From NCBI RefSeq assembly GCF_001636405.1, contig NZ_KV440950.1:736001-800000 (forward strand): a stretch of DNA of 64,000 nucleotides. The letters are read 5' to 3'. The notes beneath the pieces were generated by a model, which saw only the letters and a program-made list of their open reading frames with translations, was not told where the DNA came from and did not search any database. Below are positions 54,026-63,417 of this stretch, in pieces; within the stretch, counting starts at the first letter, position 1; every line of letters starts with the position of its first letter. Both the position numbers and the translations under genes were made by a program. The stretch comes from Peribacillus frigoritolerans (GTDB lineage: Bacteria; Bacillota; Bacilli; Bacillales; DSM-1321).

Positions 54026-54073
54026 AAAAAAAGAGCTGATAACCCCATATGCAGGGGATATCAGCTTTTTTAT
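54026..54073 (+). terminator. Terminator of the TrmB-type gene
   Basis: AGCTGATA / TATCAGCT with inner CCCC/GGGG pairing and flanking A/T runs. Confidence 0.9.
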
Positions 54074-54121
54074 TTTGGCTCTTTTCGAAAAGATTGTTGT
54101 TTTTAAAACGAAACTATTTAA

Positions 54122-54249
54122 GGTTGATTGGAGCGGAAGTGCGAGACTCCTGCGGGATTAGCGGGACAGGTGAGACCCCACAGGCGTTTACGCCGAGGAG
54201 GCTCACCGCCCGCCCCGCGGAAAGCGAGCATCTGGAGGGGAAATCAACC
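54122..54249 (+). repeat. Structured intergenic element, subfamily 1, copy E
   Basis: Outer stem GGTTGATT/AATCAACC. The inner stem is GTGAG/CTCAC where copies D and G have GGGAG/CTCCC, a compensatory change. Apical hairpin GGCG-TTTA-CGCC. Confidence 0.9.
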
Positions 54250-54301
54250 ACACCGCACTACTTGTTAATAGCAACAAAGTATGCGAAAACAGCCTTATTT
54301 T

Positions 54302-54655
54302 TCATTCGGATAAAAGGGTTTTAGGAAATTTAATGGCCGTGGGCAAGCTGGATTTATCTCGATAAGACCTGTAAGACACAATCGTATGATTATGCGCTTG
54401 AACGTCCAACTGGAGAACCTGTGAGCTTTTCATTTCCAAATAGTACGTAACGTCTTCTATTTGTAAATGATAAAAGGAAAAAGGTATCCCTAAAAGGTCT
54501 TTCCTGATTAGTTTTGTTTCGGGCTGATTGATGATGTGCTCACTCAATTCCGCTATCGTAACAGAAGTTGTTCCTGTAATGGCTGTTATTTTTTCTTTTG
54601 CATAATCGACTGCATGACTGAAAGTGCCGGCAATGTTCTTCAAGATTCCGTTCAT
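54302..54655 (-). CDS. Hypothetical protein (117 aa)
   Basis: An N-terminal amphipathic helix (MNGILKNIAGTFSHAVDYAKEK) is followed by a compact beta-rich part with LLGIPFSFYHLQIEDVTYYLEMKSSQVLQLDVQAHN. AAAGGAGATG precedes the ATG. No signal peptide. I do not recognise the family. Confidence 0.65.
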   Translation of the reverse strand: MNGILKNIAGTFSHAVDYAKEKITAITGTTSVTIAELSEHIINQPETKLIRKDLLGIPFSFYHLQIEDVTYYLEMKSSQVLQLDVQAHNHTIVSYRSYRDKSSLPTAIKFPKTLLSE

Positions 54656-54820
54656 GGGTGCATCTCCTTTGAATTAGGCTATGTATGTAGTATTAGACGC
54701 GGCTAATGGTTTATGCAAAAAAACCGGCAATGATGATATAGAATCGTCACTTTATGAACATGATTAAGAAGTGTGCAACAAATATAAAAGGGCAATCAAG
54801 AAAGGACAGAAGGTCAAAGC

Positions 54821-56056
54821 ATGAGGAATAAAAAAATATTTATGGGCCTGCTTTTCATCGCAATCCTCGCTTTTTCAGCCGTGTTCATTCAGTTGAATAT
54901 GGATGTCAATTCCAGAGCGGAAAAAGGGGAGGACGACGATGCGGATAATCATGAGAGAATAGAGAAATTGCTGAATAAAATGACGCTTGAAGAAAAAATC
55001 GGACAGCTTATGATGGTCGGTTTCAAGGGGACTGAAAAGAGCGATGAAATTACGGAGCTCATCGAACAAAAACATATAGGAGGCGTCATCTATTTTGACC
55101 GCAATATGAAATCACCTAAACAAGTGGCCCGGTTATCCAACTCGCTTCAGCAAACGGCCAATCAAAGTGCACATTCGCTTCCGTTGATGGTGGCCATCGA
55201 TCAGGAAGGGGGGGACATCATCAGGATGAAGGAAAGGGTATCGCCCCTCCCTGCGCAACAGGATCTTGGGAAAAATGCCTCTATTGAAGAGATGTACAAG
55301 GTGGCCAGATTGAATGGGACAGAACTGGGATCCATGGGGATTAACATTAATTTTGCCCCTGTACTTGATTTATCAAAAACGGATAAACGTTCATTGGGGC
55401 AAGATCCGGGAAAGGTCTATCAATTCGGAAAGAAAGCCATTCAAGGCTTGAATGAGGTATCGATAACGGGTGCATTGAAGCACTTTCCCGGCAACGGACG
55501 CAGCGAAATCGATCCGCATGTCGAAACTTCATCCGTGGAGGCCAACCAACTGGATCTGGAAAATTCGGATATCTATCCCTTCAAGCAAATCATAAGTGAA
55601 ATGGATAACCAAAAGTTTTTCGTGATGGTGACCCACATTAAATATCCAGCCTATGATAAAGAAAAACCAGCAAGCCTTTCTAAAATCATCATAGAAGACC
55701 TGCTTCGGGGGAAACTCAAATATGAAGGACTTGTTGTTACCGACGATTTGGAAATGGGAGCCGTGAACAAGTACTTCTCCTATGATGAGATGGGGAAGCA
55801 GGCAATCCTTGCTGGAGCGGACTTATTACTTGTCTGTCATGAATATTCCCATGAGCTTGAGGTATATAACGGATTACTGCGAGCAGTAAAAGCAGGGGAA
55901 GTTCCAATGGATAGAATTAACGAGTCAGTGAAAAGAGTGTTGACATATAAACTTAACAACATGAAGCAAACGAAAGCTGACCCTGATCAAGCGGAAAAAG
56001 TCGTGAAAAATCCGGAAAGCATAAAATTCATCGAAAGCCTGAGCGAGGATGAATAA
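54821..56056 (+). CDS. Glycoside hydrolase family 3, NagZ-like
   Basis: 411 aa with an N-terminal membrane helix (about 6-25), so exported or anchored. The GH3 barrel holds KIGQLMMVGF, AIDQEGGDIIRM, and KHFPGNGRSEIDPHVE, the NagZ catalytic loop with the Asp/His pair. The nucleophile Asp is in VVTDDLEMGAV. It probably removes N-acetylglucosamine from muropeptides, feeding wall recycling. It lacks the extra C-terminal domain of B. subtilis NagZ (642 aa). Confidence 0.92.
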   Translation: MRNKKIFMGLLFIAILAFSAVFIQLNMDVNSRAEKGEDDDADNHERIEKLLNKMTLEEKIGQLMMVGFKGTEKSDEITELIEQKHIGGVIYFDRNMKSPKQVARLSNSLQQTANQSAHSLPLMVAIDQEGGDIIRMKERVSPLPAQQDLGKNASIEEMYKVARLNGTELGSMGININFAPVLDLSKTDKRSLGQDPGKVYQFGKKAIQGLNEVSITGALKHFPGNGRSEIDPHVETSSVEANQLDLENSDIYPFKQIISEMDNQKFFVMVTHIKYPAYDKEKPASLSKIIIEDLLRGKLKYEGLVVTDDLEMGAVNKYFSYDEMGKQAILAGADLLLVCHEYSHELEVYNGLLRAVKAGEVPMDRINESVKRVLTYKLNNMKQTKADPDQAEKVVKNPESIKFIESLSEDE

Positions 56057-56087
56057 AGCGAAACCGCTCTCTCAAAAAGGTGCTTTT

Positions 56088-56112
56088 GTTTAAATCAGCT
56101 GATAGAGGGAAT
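56088..56112 (+). promoter_or_regulatory. Candidate sigma-B promoter
   Basis: GTTTAA, 13-nt spacer, GGGAAT; one base from the sigma-B -10 GGGTAT. It lies 35 nt before the start of the 62-aa protein. Confidence 0.4.
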
Positions 56113-56146
56113 ACTATATAGGACTAACTTGAAGGAGGAAACTAAC

Positions 56147-56335
56147 ATGCCATCAAACAAAATGCTTGGAACCGTCCTGATAGGAGCAGCCGCATTTTTA
56201 ATGCGCAATAAGAAAACCCGTGAAAAAACCATGAGTCAAATAAGATCTCTAGCCACACCAGAAACCATTGATAAGGTGAAGAGCCAATTCCAATCAATAA
56301 CCAAAACAAAATCAAGTAACCCATCCGTACGTTAA
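56147..56335 (+). CDS. Small protein with hydrophobic N-terminus (62 aa)
   Basis: MLGTVLIGAAAFLMRN forms a short hydrophobic helix followed by a basic, polar helix (TMSQIRSLATPETIDKVKSQF). AAGGAGGAAA precedes the ATG at 56147. The layout resembles small YtxH-like stress proteins, but no family can be assigned. A sigma-B-like promoter upstream would fit a stress role. Confidence 0.65.
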   Translation: MPSNKMLGTVLIGAAAFLMRNKKTREKTMSQIRSLATPETIDKVKSQFQSITKTKSSNPSVR

Positions 56336-56343
56336 GGTGAAAT

Positions 56344-56382
56344 GATCCCATTAGTAATTCTTAATGGGGTCAAAGTTTTTTT
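56344..56382 (+). terminator. Terminator of the 62-aa gene
   Basis: GATCCCATTA(G) / (C)TTAATGGGGTC, 5-nt loop, then seven T after a 4-nt gap. It is nearly the same as the hairpin at 56790. Confidence 0.8.
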
Positions 56383-56401
56383 AAGTTCCCGCTGATTAAA
56401 G

Positions 56402-56501
56402 AAATCCGCTTCCTTTCCGCCGACTGTCTGCCAAGCCTCCTCGACACAAGCGTCTGTGGGGTCTCGTCTAGCCAGTTATTCGGCAGGAGTGTCGCGGATT
56501 T
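56402..56501 (-). repeat. Structured intergenic element, subfamily 2, copy F
   Basis: Outer stem AAATCCGC/GCGGATTT is perfect. Minus-strand inner stems as in copies A-C, with apical GACGC-TT-GTGTC (one G-U). Confidence 0.88.
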
Positions 56502-56537
56502 GTAAATGAGGGTTTCACCTTACTTTAAATGAAAAGT

Positions 56538-56662
56538 TGAATGGAACGGAAGGTACGAGACTCCTGCGGGAAAAGCGAGTCCAGGGGAGACCCCACAGGC
56601 GCAAAGGCGCCGAGGAGGCTCCCGGACCGCCTGCGGAAAGCGAGTGCCTGGAGTGGAAATCA
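56538..56662 (+). repeat. Structured intergenic element, subfamily 1, copy G
   Basis: GGGAG/CTCCC, GTCC/GGAC and apical GGCGC-AAAG-GCGCC. It shares the CTCCTGCGGG and GCGGAAAGCGAG flanks with D and E. Confidence 0.88.
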
Positions 56663-56677
56663 TATTACTAACCCTCA

Positions 56678-56775
56678 AATCTGCTGCTTCCGCCCGATTG
56701 TCTGCCAAGCCTAATCAAAGCAAGCGGTTTCGGCTAACCAGTCATTCGGCAAGAGTGTGGCAAATTTATTCAATC
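56678..56775 (-). repeat. Structured intergenic element, subfamily 2, decayed copy H
   Basis: TCTGCCAAGCCT, CGGCTAACCAG and ATTCGGCAAGAGTGT are recognisable, but the centre (TAATCAAAGCAAGCGG) has lost the GAGGAGG and GAGACCCC motifs. Confidence 0.7.
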
Positions 56776-56789
56776 GTCTTCAAAAAACT

Positions 56790-56824
56790 ACCCCATTAAG
56801 TTAATCTTAATGGGGCTTTTTTTA
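56790..56824 (+). terminator. Second terminator at the end of the repeat cluster
   Basis: CCCCATTAAG / CTTAATGGGG, 5-nt loop, seven T. It looks like the better-preserved twin of the hairpin at 56344. Confidence 0.88.
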
Positions 56825-56854
56825 GGTTTAGTGAATTCATCATGCCGGTAAAAG

Positions 56855-56912
56855 GAAAAGCACTCGTTTCTTTTGAAGACCATGGACAGGCATTCAAAAG
56901 TACAAGTGCTTT
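56855..56912 (-). terminator. Terminator of the SET-domain gene
   Basis: GCACTCGTTTCTTTTGAA pairs with TTCAAAAGTACAAGTGC with a few mismatches; TTTTCC follows on the minus strand. Confidence 0.7.
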
Positions 56913-56928
56913 CATGAAGGATCAATGA

Positions 56929-57330
56929 TCATTCAGCTTCATCTTCGCCGTCATTTTCTTTATTGAACCAAAGCGGATCCTCATTATCGACTTCACCATT
57001 ATAATTAATCAGGATTTCCTCCCCTGCTTTTATGTCGGTGTAAGCAAAGAAATCAAACGTATGATTCTTGAAGTTTATGTCATACGTAGCGTTGGGTGTA
57101 TAAGAATGATTAAACAGCATGCCATAGCCTAAAAGCATGGCAGTATGGTTAATTCCATATTCAAACGCATAATCAGCCAGCAATGTCTTCTCAATGAAAA
57201 CATGCTCCTCGTTCGGATATGCAATGACAGGTGCCTCATGCAAAAGCTCACCTTTTTTAATATCTCGTGTTGCGAATACGCCTCTATTGAACTCGCCATC
57301 ACTGAGTGTGGAAGTTTTAACTTCAATCAT
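56929..57330 (-). CDS. SET domain protein
   Basis: 133 aa, a minimal SET fold. Landmarks: NRGVFATRDIKKGELL, LGYGMLFNHSYTPNATY (the NHS motif that binds S-adenosylmethionine) and AGEEILINYNG with the catalytic Tyr. Bacterial SET proteins of this size may methylate lysines; no substrate is known. The ATG at 57330 follows TAGGTGA. The C-terminus is acidic (KENDGEDEAE). Confidence 0.87.
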   Translation of the reverse strand: MIEVKTSTLSDGEFNRGVFATRDIKKGELLHEAPVIAYPNEEHVFIEKTLLADYAFEYGINHTAMLLGYGMLFNHSYTPNATYDINFKNHTFDFFAYTDIKAGEEILINYNGEVDNEDPLWFNKENDGEDEAE

Positions 57331-57540
57331 GTTCGTCACCTACTTGTTCTATTCAATATAGTCCAGATCATCTAAGCTTGACAGTTAATAAGAAGAAAAG
57401 CAACTATTTTACGGAATTAATCATTTTTAGTAAAAGAATCAGTTTGTTTTTATTGAGGCCCCGCCTGTACCGTAGGACGGAATTCCTCACATGAAGGGCG
57501 GCCGACATGATCCTCGGAAGGTAGACCAATACATAAGATG

Positions 57541-57579
57541 AAAACACCTCCGCTAGCAGGGAAGCTAGGGAGGTGTTTG
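57541..57579 (-). terminator. Terminator of the neutral protease gene
   Basis: AACACCTCC / GGGAGGTGTT with inner TAGC/GCTA; T-rich on the minus strand. Confidence 0.85.
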
Positions 57580-57596
57580 ATATATAGGTAAATCTG

Positions 57597-59249
<1,653 letters not shown>

Positions 59250-59410
59250 TCATTTTTACATCGTTTCATAATTATTATCAAATGGAGAAAACTCGCAAAA
59301 AATATGACATTTAAAGGAATAAAATGGAGAAAAATGGATTTTGATAGAAATATTCTTTGAATATATTCTTTTAGTAATATTTGGAATGTATTTAAATTAA
59401 ACCAAATGAA

Positions 59411-59476
59411 TAAATGTGCAAAAAACCATGGCATAATGTGCAAAAAACCATGGCGTAAAGTGCAAAGAAATTTGTC
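59411..59476. repeat. 22-bp tandem repeat, two perfect-core units and a degraded third
   Basis: Units start at 59411, 59433 and 59455. The shared core is TGTGCAAAAAACCATGGC; the third unit keeps only the first half. The period is not a multiple of three. Confidence 0.82.
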
Positions 59477-59631
59477 TATTGGAGGCATTTTTTTGGATAA
59501 TCTGTTGAATATTGCGCTTTGTAAATTTGGCATGAAAATTGCATATATTCAGAAAAGGAATTCGAATTGTAAATTAGATCTATTTGAGAGTCTATGAAAT
59601 AGGAAAATTTATTAAATGATTTCCCCATATA

Positions 59632-59645
59632 TGAAAGCGCTTATA
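59632..59645 (+). promoter_or_regulatory. Candidate cre site (CcpA) upstream of the permease
   Basis: TGAAAGCGCTTATA differs by one base from TGWNANCGNTNWCA. It lies 20 nt before the start codon, where bound CcpA would block transcription. Confidence 0.6.
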
Positions 59646-59664
59646 TAGAAAGGGATGAAAAATT

Positions 59665-61146
59665 ATGATACCAAAACAAGAAAATGACATCTTGCATCCT
59701 CCAAAGCAAGAAGAACAAGGGTTAAAGCGCGGTTTGAAATCCCGCCATTTAACGATGATTTCCATTGGCGGGGCTATTGGTACCGGGCTGTTCCTCAGCA
59801 GCGGTGCAGCCATTCATACAGCTGGGCCAGGCGGGGCATTACTTGCTTATGCCTTAGTTGGGGCAATGGTGTACTTCGTGATGACGAGCTTAGGGGAATT
59901 GGCAGCCTTTATGCCGACAAGCGGCTCTTTCAGTACCTATGGATCGAAATTCGTCGATCCGGCATTTGGTTTTGCCTTGGGATGGACGTATTGGTTCAAT
60001 TGGTCGATGACGATAGCCGCAGAGTTGGCAGCCTCGACAATGATCATGAAATTCTGGTTTCCGAATAGTCCATCATTGTTATGGAGTTCATCATTCTTGG
60101 TGCTCATTTTCCTATTGAACTATTTATCCGTTAAAGGATATGGTGAAGGGGAATACTGGTTTTCCTTCATAAAAGTAACCGCCATCGTTATTTTTATTAT
60201 CGTCGGGCTGCTAATGATCGTCGGCATTATGGGCGGCGAAGCGGTAGGCTTTAAAAACTTCACCGTCGATGACGCTCCTTTCCCGGGCGGGTTCATGGGT
60301 GTCTTCATCGTTTTCATAGCGGCTGGCTTTTCTTTTCAAGGTACCGAAATCGTCGGTGTGGCTGCCGGGGAAAGTGAAGATCCTGCACGGAATATACCGA
60401 AGGCCATTAAAAGTGTCTTCTGGAGAATCTTGCTCTTTTACGTATTGGCAATCTTCGTAATAGGACTGATTATCCCTTATACGAACTCAAGTTTGCAGGG
60501 TGATAACGTCATGGTAAGTCCATTCACGCTCATTTTTGAAAAAGCTGGAATCGCCTTTGCCGCTTCGCTTATGAATGCCGTCATTTTAACAGCGGTATTA
60601 TCTGCAGGTAACTCAAGTCTATATGCATCAACGCGTATGTTATACTCAATGGCAAAAGATGGGCAAGCACCGCGTATTTTTGCAAAACTTAATAAACGCG
60701 GCGTACCGGTAGCAGGCATGATTTTGACATGCTCCATCGGCATGCTGGCCTTTTTAGCCTCCATATTCGGCGATGGTAAAGTGTATATTTGGTTAATGAA
60801 TGCCATCGGAATTACAGGATTCATCTTTTGGCTCGGCATTTCCATCAGCCATTACCGTTTCCGGAAAGCATTCATCGCTCAAGGCCATTCATTGGAGAAG
60901 CTGCCATATAAGGCATTATGGTTCCCGATCGGACCGATCTTTGCCATTTTAATCGGCATGATCGTCATCCTGTCCCAAAATATCCAAGCCTTTTTCTCAG
61001 ACCATATCGATTGGGGCAGTGTTGTAGCTGCATACTTGGGGATTCCGCTTTTCCTTGGTCTATGGCTTGGCTATAAATTTATAAGAAAAACTAAATTCGT
61101 TAAACTTGATGAAGTCGAATTTGACTTTGACAAAAAATATGAATGA
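59665..61146 (+). CDS. Lysine-type amino acid permease (LysP-like, AAT family)
   Basis: 493 aa, 12 helices. Start LKRGLKSRHLTMISIGGAIGTGLFLSSGAAIHTAGPGGALLAY and GFALGWTYWFNWSMTIAAELAA are LysP-type. FQGTEIVGVAAGESEDPARNIPKAI and VLSAGNSSLYASTRMLYSMAKDGQAP follow. Close relatives carry lysine or other basic amino acids, but the substrate is inferred. AAAGGGATG precedes the ATG. A cre site suggests carbon repression. Confidence 0.88.
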   Translation: MIPKQENDILHPPKQEEQGLKRGLKSRHLTMISIGGAIGTGLFLSSGAAIHTAGPGGALLAYALVGAMVYFVMTSLGELAAFMPTSGSFSTYGSKFVDPAFGFALGWTYWFNWSMTIAAELAASTMIMKFWFPNSPSLLWSSSFLVLIFLLNYLSVKGYGEGEYWFSFIKVTAIVIFIIVGLLMIVGIMGGEAVGFKNFTVDDAPFPGGFMGVFIVFIAAGFSFQGTEIVGVAAGESEDPARNIPKAIKSVFWRILLFYVLAIFVIGLIIPYTNSSLQGDNVMVSPFTLIFEKAGIAFAASLMNAVILTAVLSAGNSSLYASTRMLYSMAKDGQAPRIFAKLNKRGVPVAGMILTCSIGMLAFLASIFGDGKVYIWLMNAIGITGFIFWLGISISHYRFRKAFIAQGHSLEKLPYKALWFPIGPIFAILIGMIVILSQNIQAFFSDHIDWGSVVAAYLGIPLFLGLWLGYKFIRKTKFVKLDEVEFDFDKKYE

Positions 61147-61158
61147 ACAAGCTTAAAG

Positions 61159-61203
61159 TAAAAGCAGCCGGACAATATGTTTTAAATTGTCCGGCTTTTA
61201 CTT
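61159..61203 (+). terminator. Terminator of the permease gene
   Basis: AGCCGGACAAT / ATTGTCCGGCT flanked by A and T runs. Confidence 0.9.
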
Positions 61204-61223
61204 GTTTTCTATAGGCTCATTAT

Positions 61224-61258
61224 AAAAAGCCAGGAAGCTGATTCCTGGTTTTTTATTT
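61224..61258 (+). terminator. Second hairpin after the permease gene
   Basis: AGCCAGGAA / TTCCTGG, 5-nt loop, T-rich tail. Confidence 0.8.
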
Positions 61259-61388
61259 TTATTAAATGGAAATTTATACAAATGTTATGGGGGGTGTTAT
61301 ATGATAATCGTAAACTCGGCTAAATTGCATGTACGGAACGACTGGAAGGCTTTTACTATTTTCAAGGGAAAGGGAAGGTGCAAGGCTG

Positions 61389-62489
61389 ATGACCTTATTG
61401 ACTCATTTAAAAGTATTGGACTTTTCAACGTTACTGCCAGGTCCATTTGCCACTTTGATGCTAGCGGATTTAGGAGCGGATGTTTTGAAGGTGGAGAGGC
61501 CGGGGACAAAGGATTCATGGAGTGTGAACCAATATCTTAACAGATCGAAGAAGTCGATCACACTGGATTTAAAACAATCCGAGTCTATCGAATCCGTAAG
61601 AAACCTAGTGACGGAATACGATATCGTCATTGAACAATTCCGTCCAGGTGTCATGGAACGTCTGGGTTTGGGGTATGAGACATTAAAATCGATCAACCCG
61701 AAGCTGATTTACTGTTCGATTACGGGCTACGGCCAGACTGGTCCCTATAAAGACCGACCGGGACATGATATCAATTATATTTCGATAGCAGGCTTATCAG
61801 GCTATTCCGGTACGAAAAAGGACGGCCCGGCAAAAAACGGAACCCAAATAGCAGATCTTGCCGGAGGCTCATTGCATGCTGTCATCGGAATATTATCTGC
61901 AGTCATTCACAGGGAAAGAACAGGATTCGGCCAAGCCATCGACATCAGCATGACCGACTGCAGTTTTACCTTGAATGCCATATCCGCACCTCTGAATTTA
62001 CAAGGTGGCCTTGAACTTGAACCAGAAAAATTGATGCTGAACGGAGGGTCTTTTTATGACTTTTACGAAACGAAAGATGGACGCTATTTTTCGGTAGGCA
62101 GCCTTGAGCCCCCTTTTCGAAAAGCATTATGTGAAGCGATTGGTGCACCCGAATTATATGAGCTGAGCATGAAAAGCGGTGAAGAAAGCGGAATCAGGTT
62201 TAAAACGGCCGTCCGGCTGGCTTTCCTCGAAAGAGATTTTCATGAATGGCAGGAGATATTCGCTGAATTCGAGGCTTGCGCAGAACCAGTGCTGACTTTC
62301 ACCGAAGCGGCCGAGCATCCCCAATTGAAGGAGAGGGGAATGATCGTCGAGGTACCTGACGGAAAAGGGAATGTCCAGAGGCAAATCGCCTGCCCGATCA
62401 AAACATCGGTTTTCACCCCTGGATATAAACATGCAGGCTTGGAGCCAGGACAAAACAACGCAGAAATCCTTCGCACCCCCAATCGCTAA
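61389..62489 (+). CDS. Class III CoA transferase (CaiB/BaiF family)
   Basis: 366 aa. LLTHLKVLDFSTLLPGPFATLMLADLGADVLKVERP, LNRSKKSITLDLK, LIYCSITGYGQTGPYKDRPGHDINYISIAGL (the Asp of GHD is the CoA-ester nucleophile) and VIGILSAVIHRERTGFGQAIDISM mark the family. It moves CoA between carboxylic acids; members include alpha-methylacyl-CoA racemase, which this resembles in length. Substrate unknown. The ATG at 61389 follows GGAAGGTG; the frame is open further upstream. Confidence 0.9.
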   Translation: MTLLTHLKVLDFSTLLPGPFATLMLADLGADVLKVERPGTKDSWSVNQYLNRSKKSITLDLKQSESIESVRNLVTEYDIVIEQFRPGVMERLGLGYETLKSINPKLIYCSITGYGQTGPYKDRPGHDINYISIAGLSGYSGTKKDGPAKNGTQIADLAGGSLHAVIGILSAVIHRERTGFGQAIDISMTDCSFTLNAISAPLNLQGGLELEPEKLMLNGGSFYDFYETKDGRYFSVGSLEPPFRKALCEAIGAPELYELSMKSGEESGIRFKTAVRLAFLERDFHEWQEIFAEFEACAEPVLTFTEAAEHPQLKERGMIVEVPDGKGNVQRQIACPIKTSVFTPGYKHAGLEPGQNNAEILRTPNR

Positions 62490-62499
62490 ATAAAGATGT

Positions 62500-62551
62500 A
62501 AAGGCTATCGCTTTTCCGGGTTTTTTGGAAGGTGATAGCCTGTTTTTTTTG
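62500..62551 (+). terminator. Terminator of the CoA transferase gene
   Basis: AGGCTATCGC / GTGATAGCCT with inner TTTCC/GGAA and eight T. Confidence 0.88.
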
Positions 62552-62752
62552 AATGCCGGAAAAAGCAGGGGAAGGGTCGATATAGTCGTTCGAAGGTCGA
62601 AGTGAAGCGGAAGGAGAACAATTATCCTCTTATCATTTGTGGAAAGCAACATATTACCACTGTGAAAATTTACTAGTTATAACCAGTGTGGGCAGGGTAT
62701 CAGAGTAGCATCCTGGTAAGGAAATCGCTGGTAAGGAGGGGGTTAGTTAAAT

Positions 62753-63277
62753 ATGTTTGGTCTCTCTGATATCATTAAATTTCTATTTTCCTTTTTTTTG
62801 ATCATGCCGATCGTTACACTGATACATTTGAGCGGGCATATTTTCTTCGTTACGATCTTTGGGGGAGCGGAAAAGAAGATCTTGATCGGGTGTGGTAATA
62901 AGCTTTTCGCCTTTCGGAACATAGAGGTGAGGAAATATTATTTTTGGAATGGGACTTGCGAGTTCAAGGGTTTGAAACATGATAATCGATTGACGAATAC
63001 CCTGATCTATTTAGGGGGTGCTATCTTTAATTTAATCAGCATGCTGATCATATACAGCTTAGTGTATCAGAATATCCTGGACAGCTCGGTAATCTGGTAT
63101 CAATTTATCTATTTTTCTTTCTACATTATGTTTTTCTCCCTGTTTCCGATGTATTTCTCGGACGGATCGCCTAGTGATGGGAAGGCTGCGGAATTGGCCT
63201 TGAGGAACAAGCTGGAAGATAGGGTGACGGATGATATATTCGTGAAGAAAATGGAGGATGATGATAGCTGCAAGTAA
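62753..63277 (+). CDS. M50-like membrane protein lacking the catalytic Glu
   Basis: 174 aa, about four helices. LIHLSGHIFFVTIFGG lies where site-2 proteases have HExxH: both His are kept (25 and 29) but Leu replaces the Glu. SDGSPSDGKAAEL near the C-terminus matches the NPxPDG-type motif with the third metal Asp. The fold thus looks like a family M50 protease that has probably lost catalysis. AGGAGGGGG precedes the ATG, after a 10-bp direct repeat CTGGTAAGGA (62713 and 62728). Confidence 0.65.
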   Translation: MFGLSDIIKFLFSFFLIMPIVTLIHLSGHIFFVTIFGGAEKKILIGCGNKLFAFRNIEVRKYYFWNGTCEFKGLKHDNRLTNTLIYLGGAIFNLISMLIIYSLVYQNILDSSVIWYQFIYFSFYIMFFSLFPMYFSDGSPSDGKAAELALRNKLEDRVTDDIFVKKMEDDDSCK

Positions 63278-63309
63278 AAAGGGAACGTCCAGATGGCCGT
63301 TCTTTTTTG
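63276..63309 (+). terminator. Terminator of the M50-like gene
   Basis: AAAAGGGAACG / CGTTCTTTT (G-U wobble), 10-nt loop, T run. Confidence 0.75.
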
Positions 63310-63340
63310 TTTGCTTTCAGTTTTAGGGTTTTAAGTATAA

Positions 63341-63376
63341 ACCTAATCGGCACGTATATTGAAGCCGATTAGGTTG
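63341..63376 (-). terminator. Terminator of the YxjG/MetE-type gene
   Basis: AACCTAATCGGC / GCCGATTAGGTT perfect arms; TTTATACTT follows on the minus strand. Confidence 0.85.
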
Positions 63377-63417
63377 TTCGAATCCTGTAAATAAGTTTTA
63401 AAGTCTCCGTAAAATAA

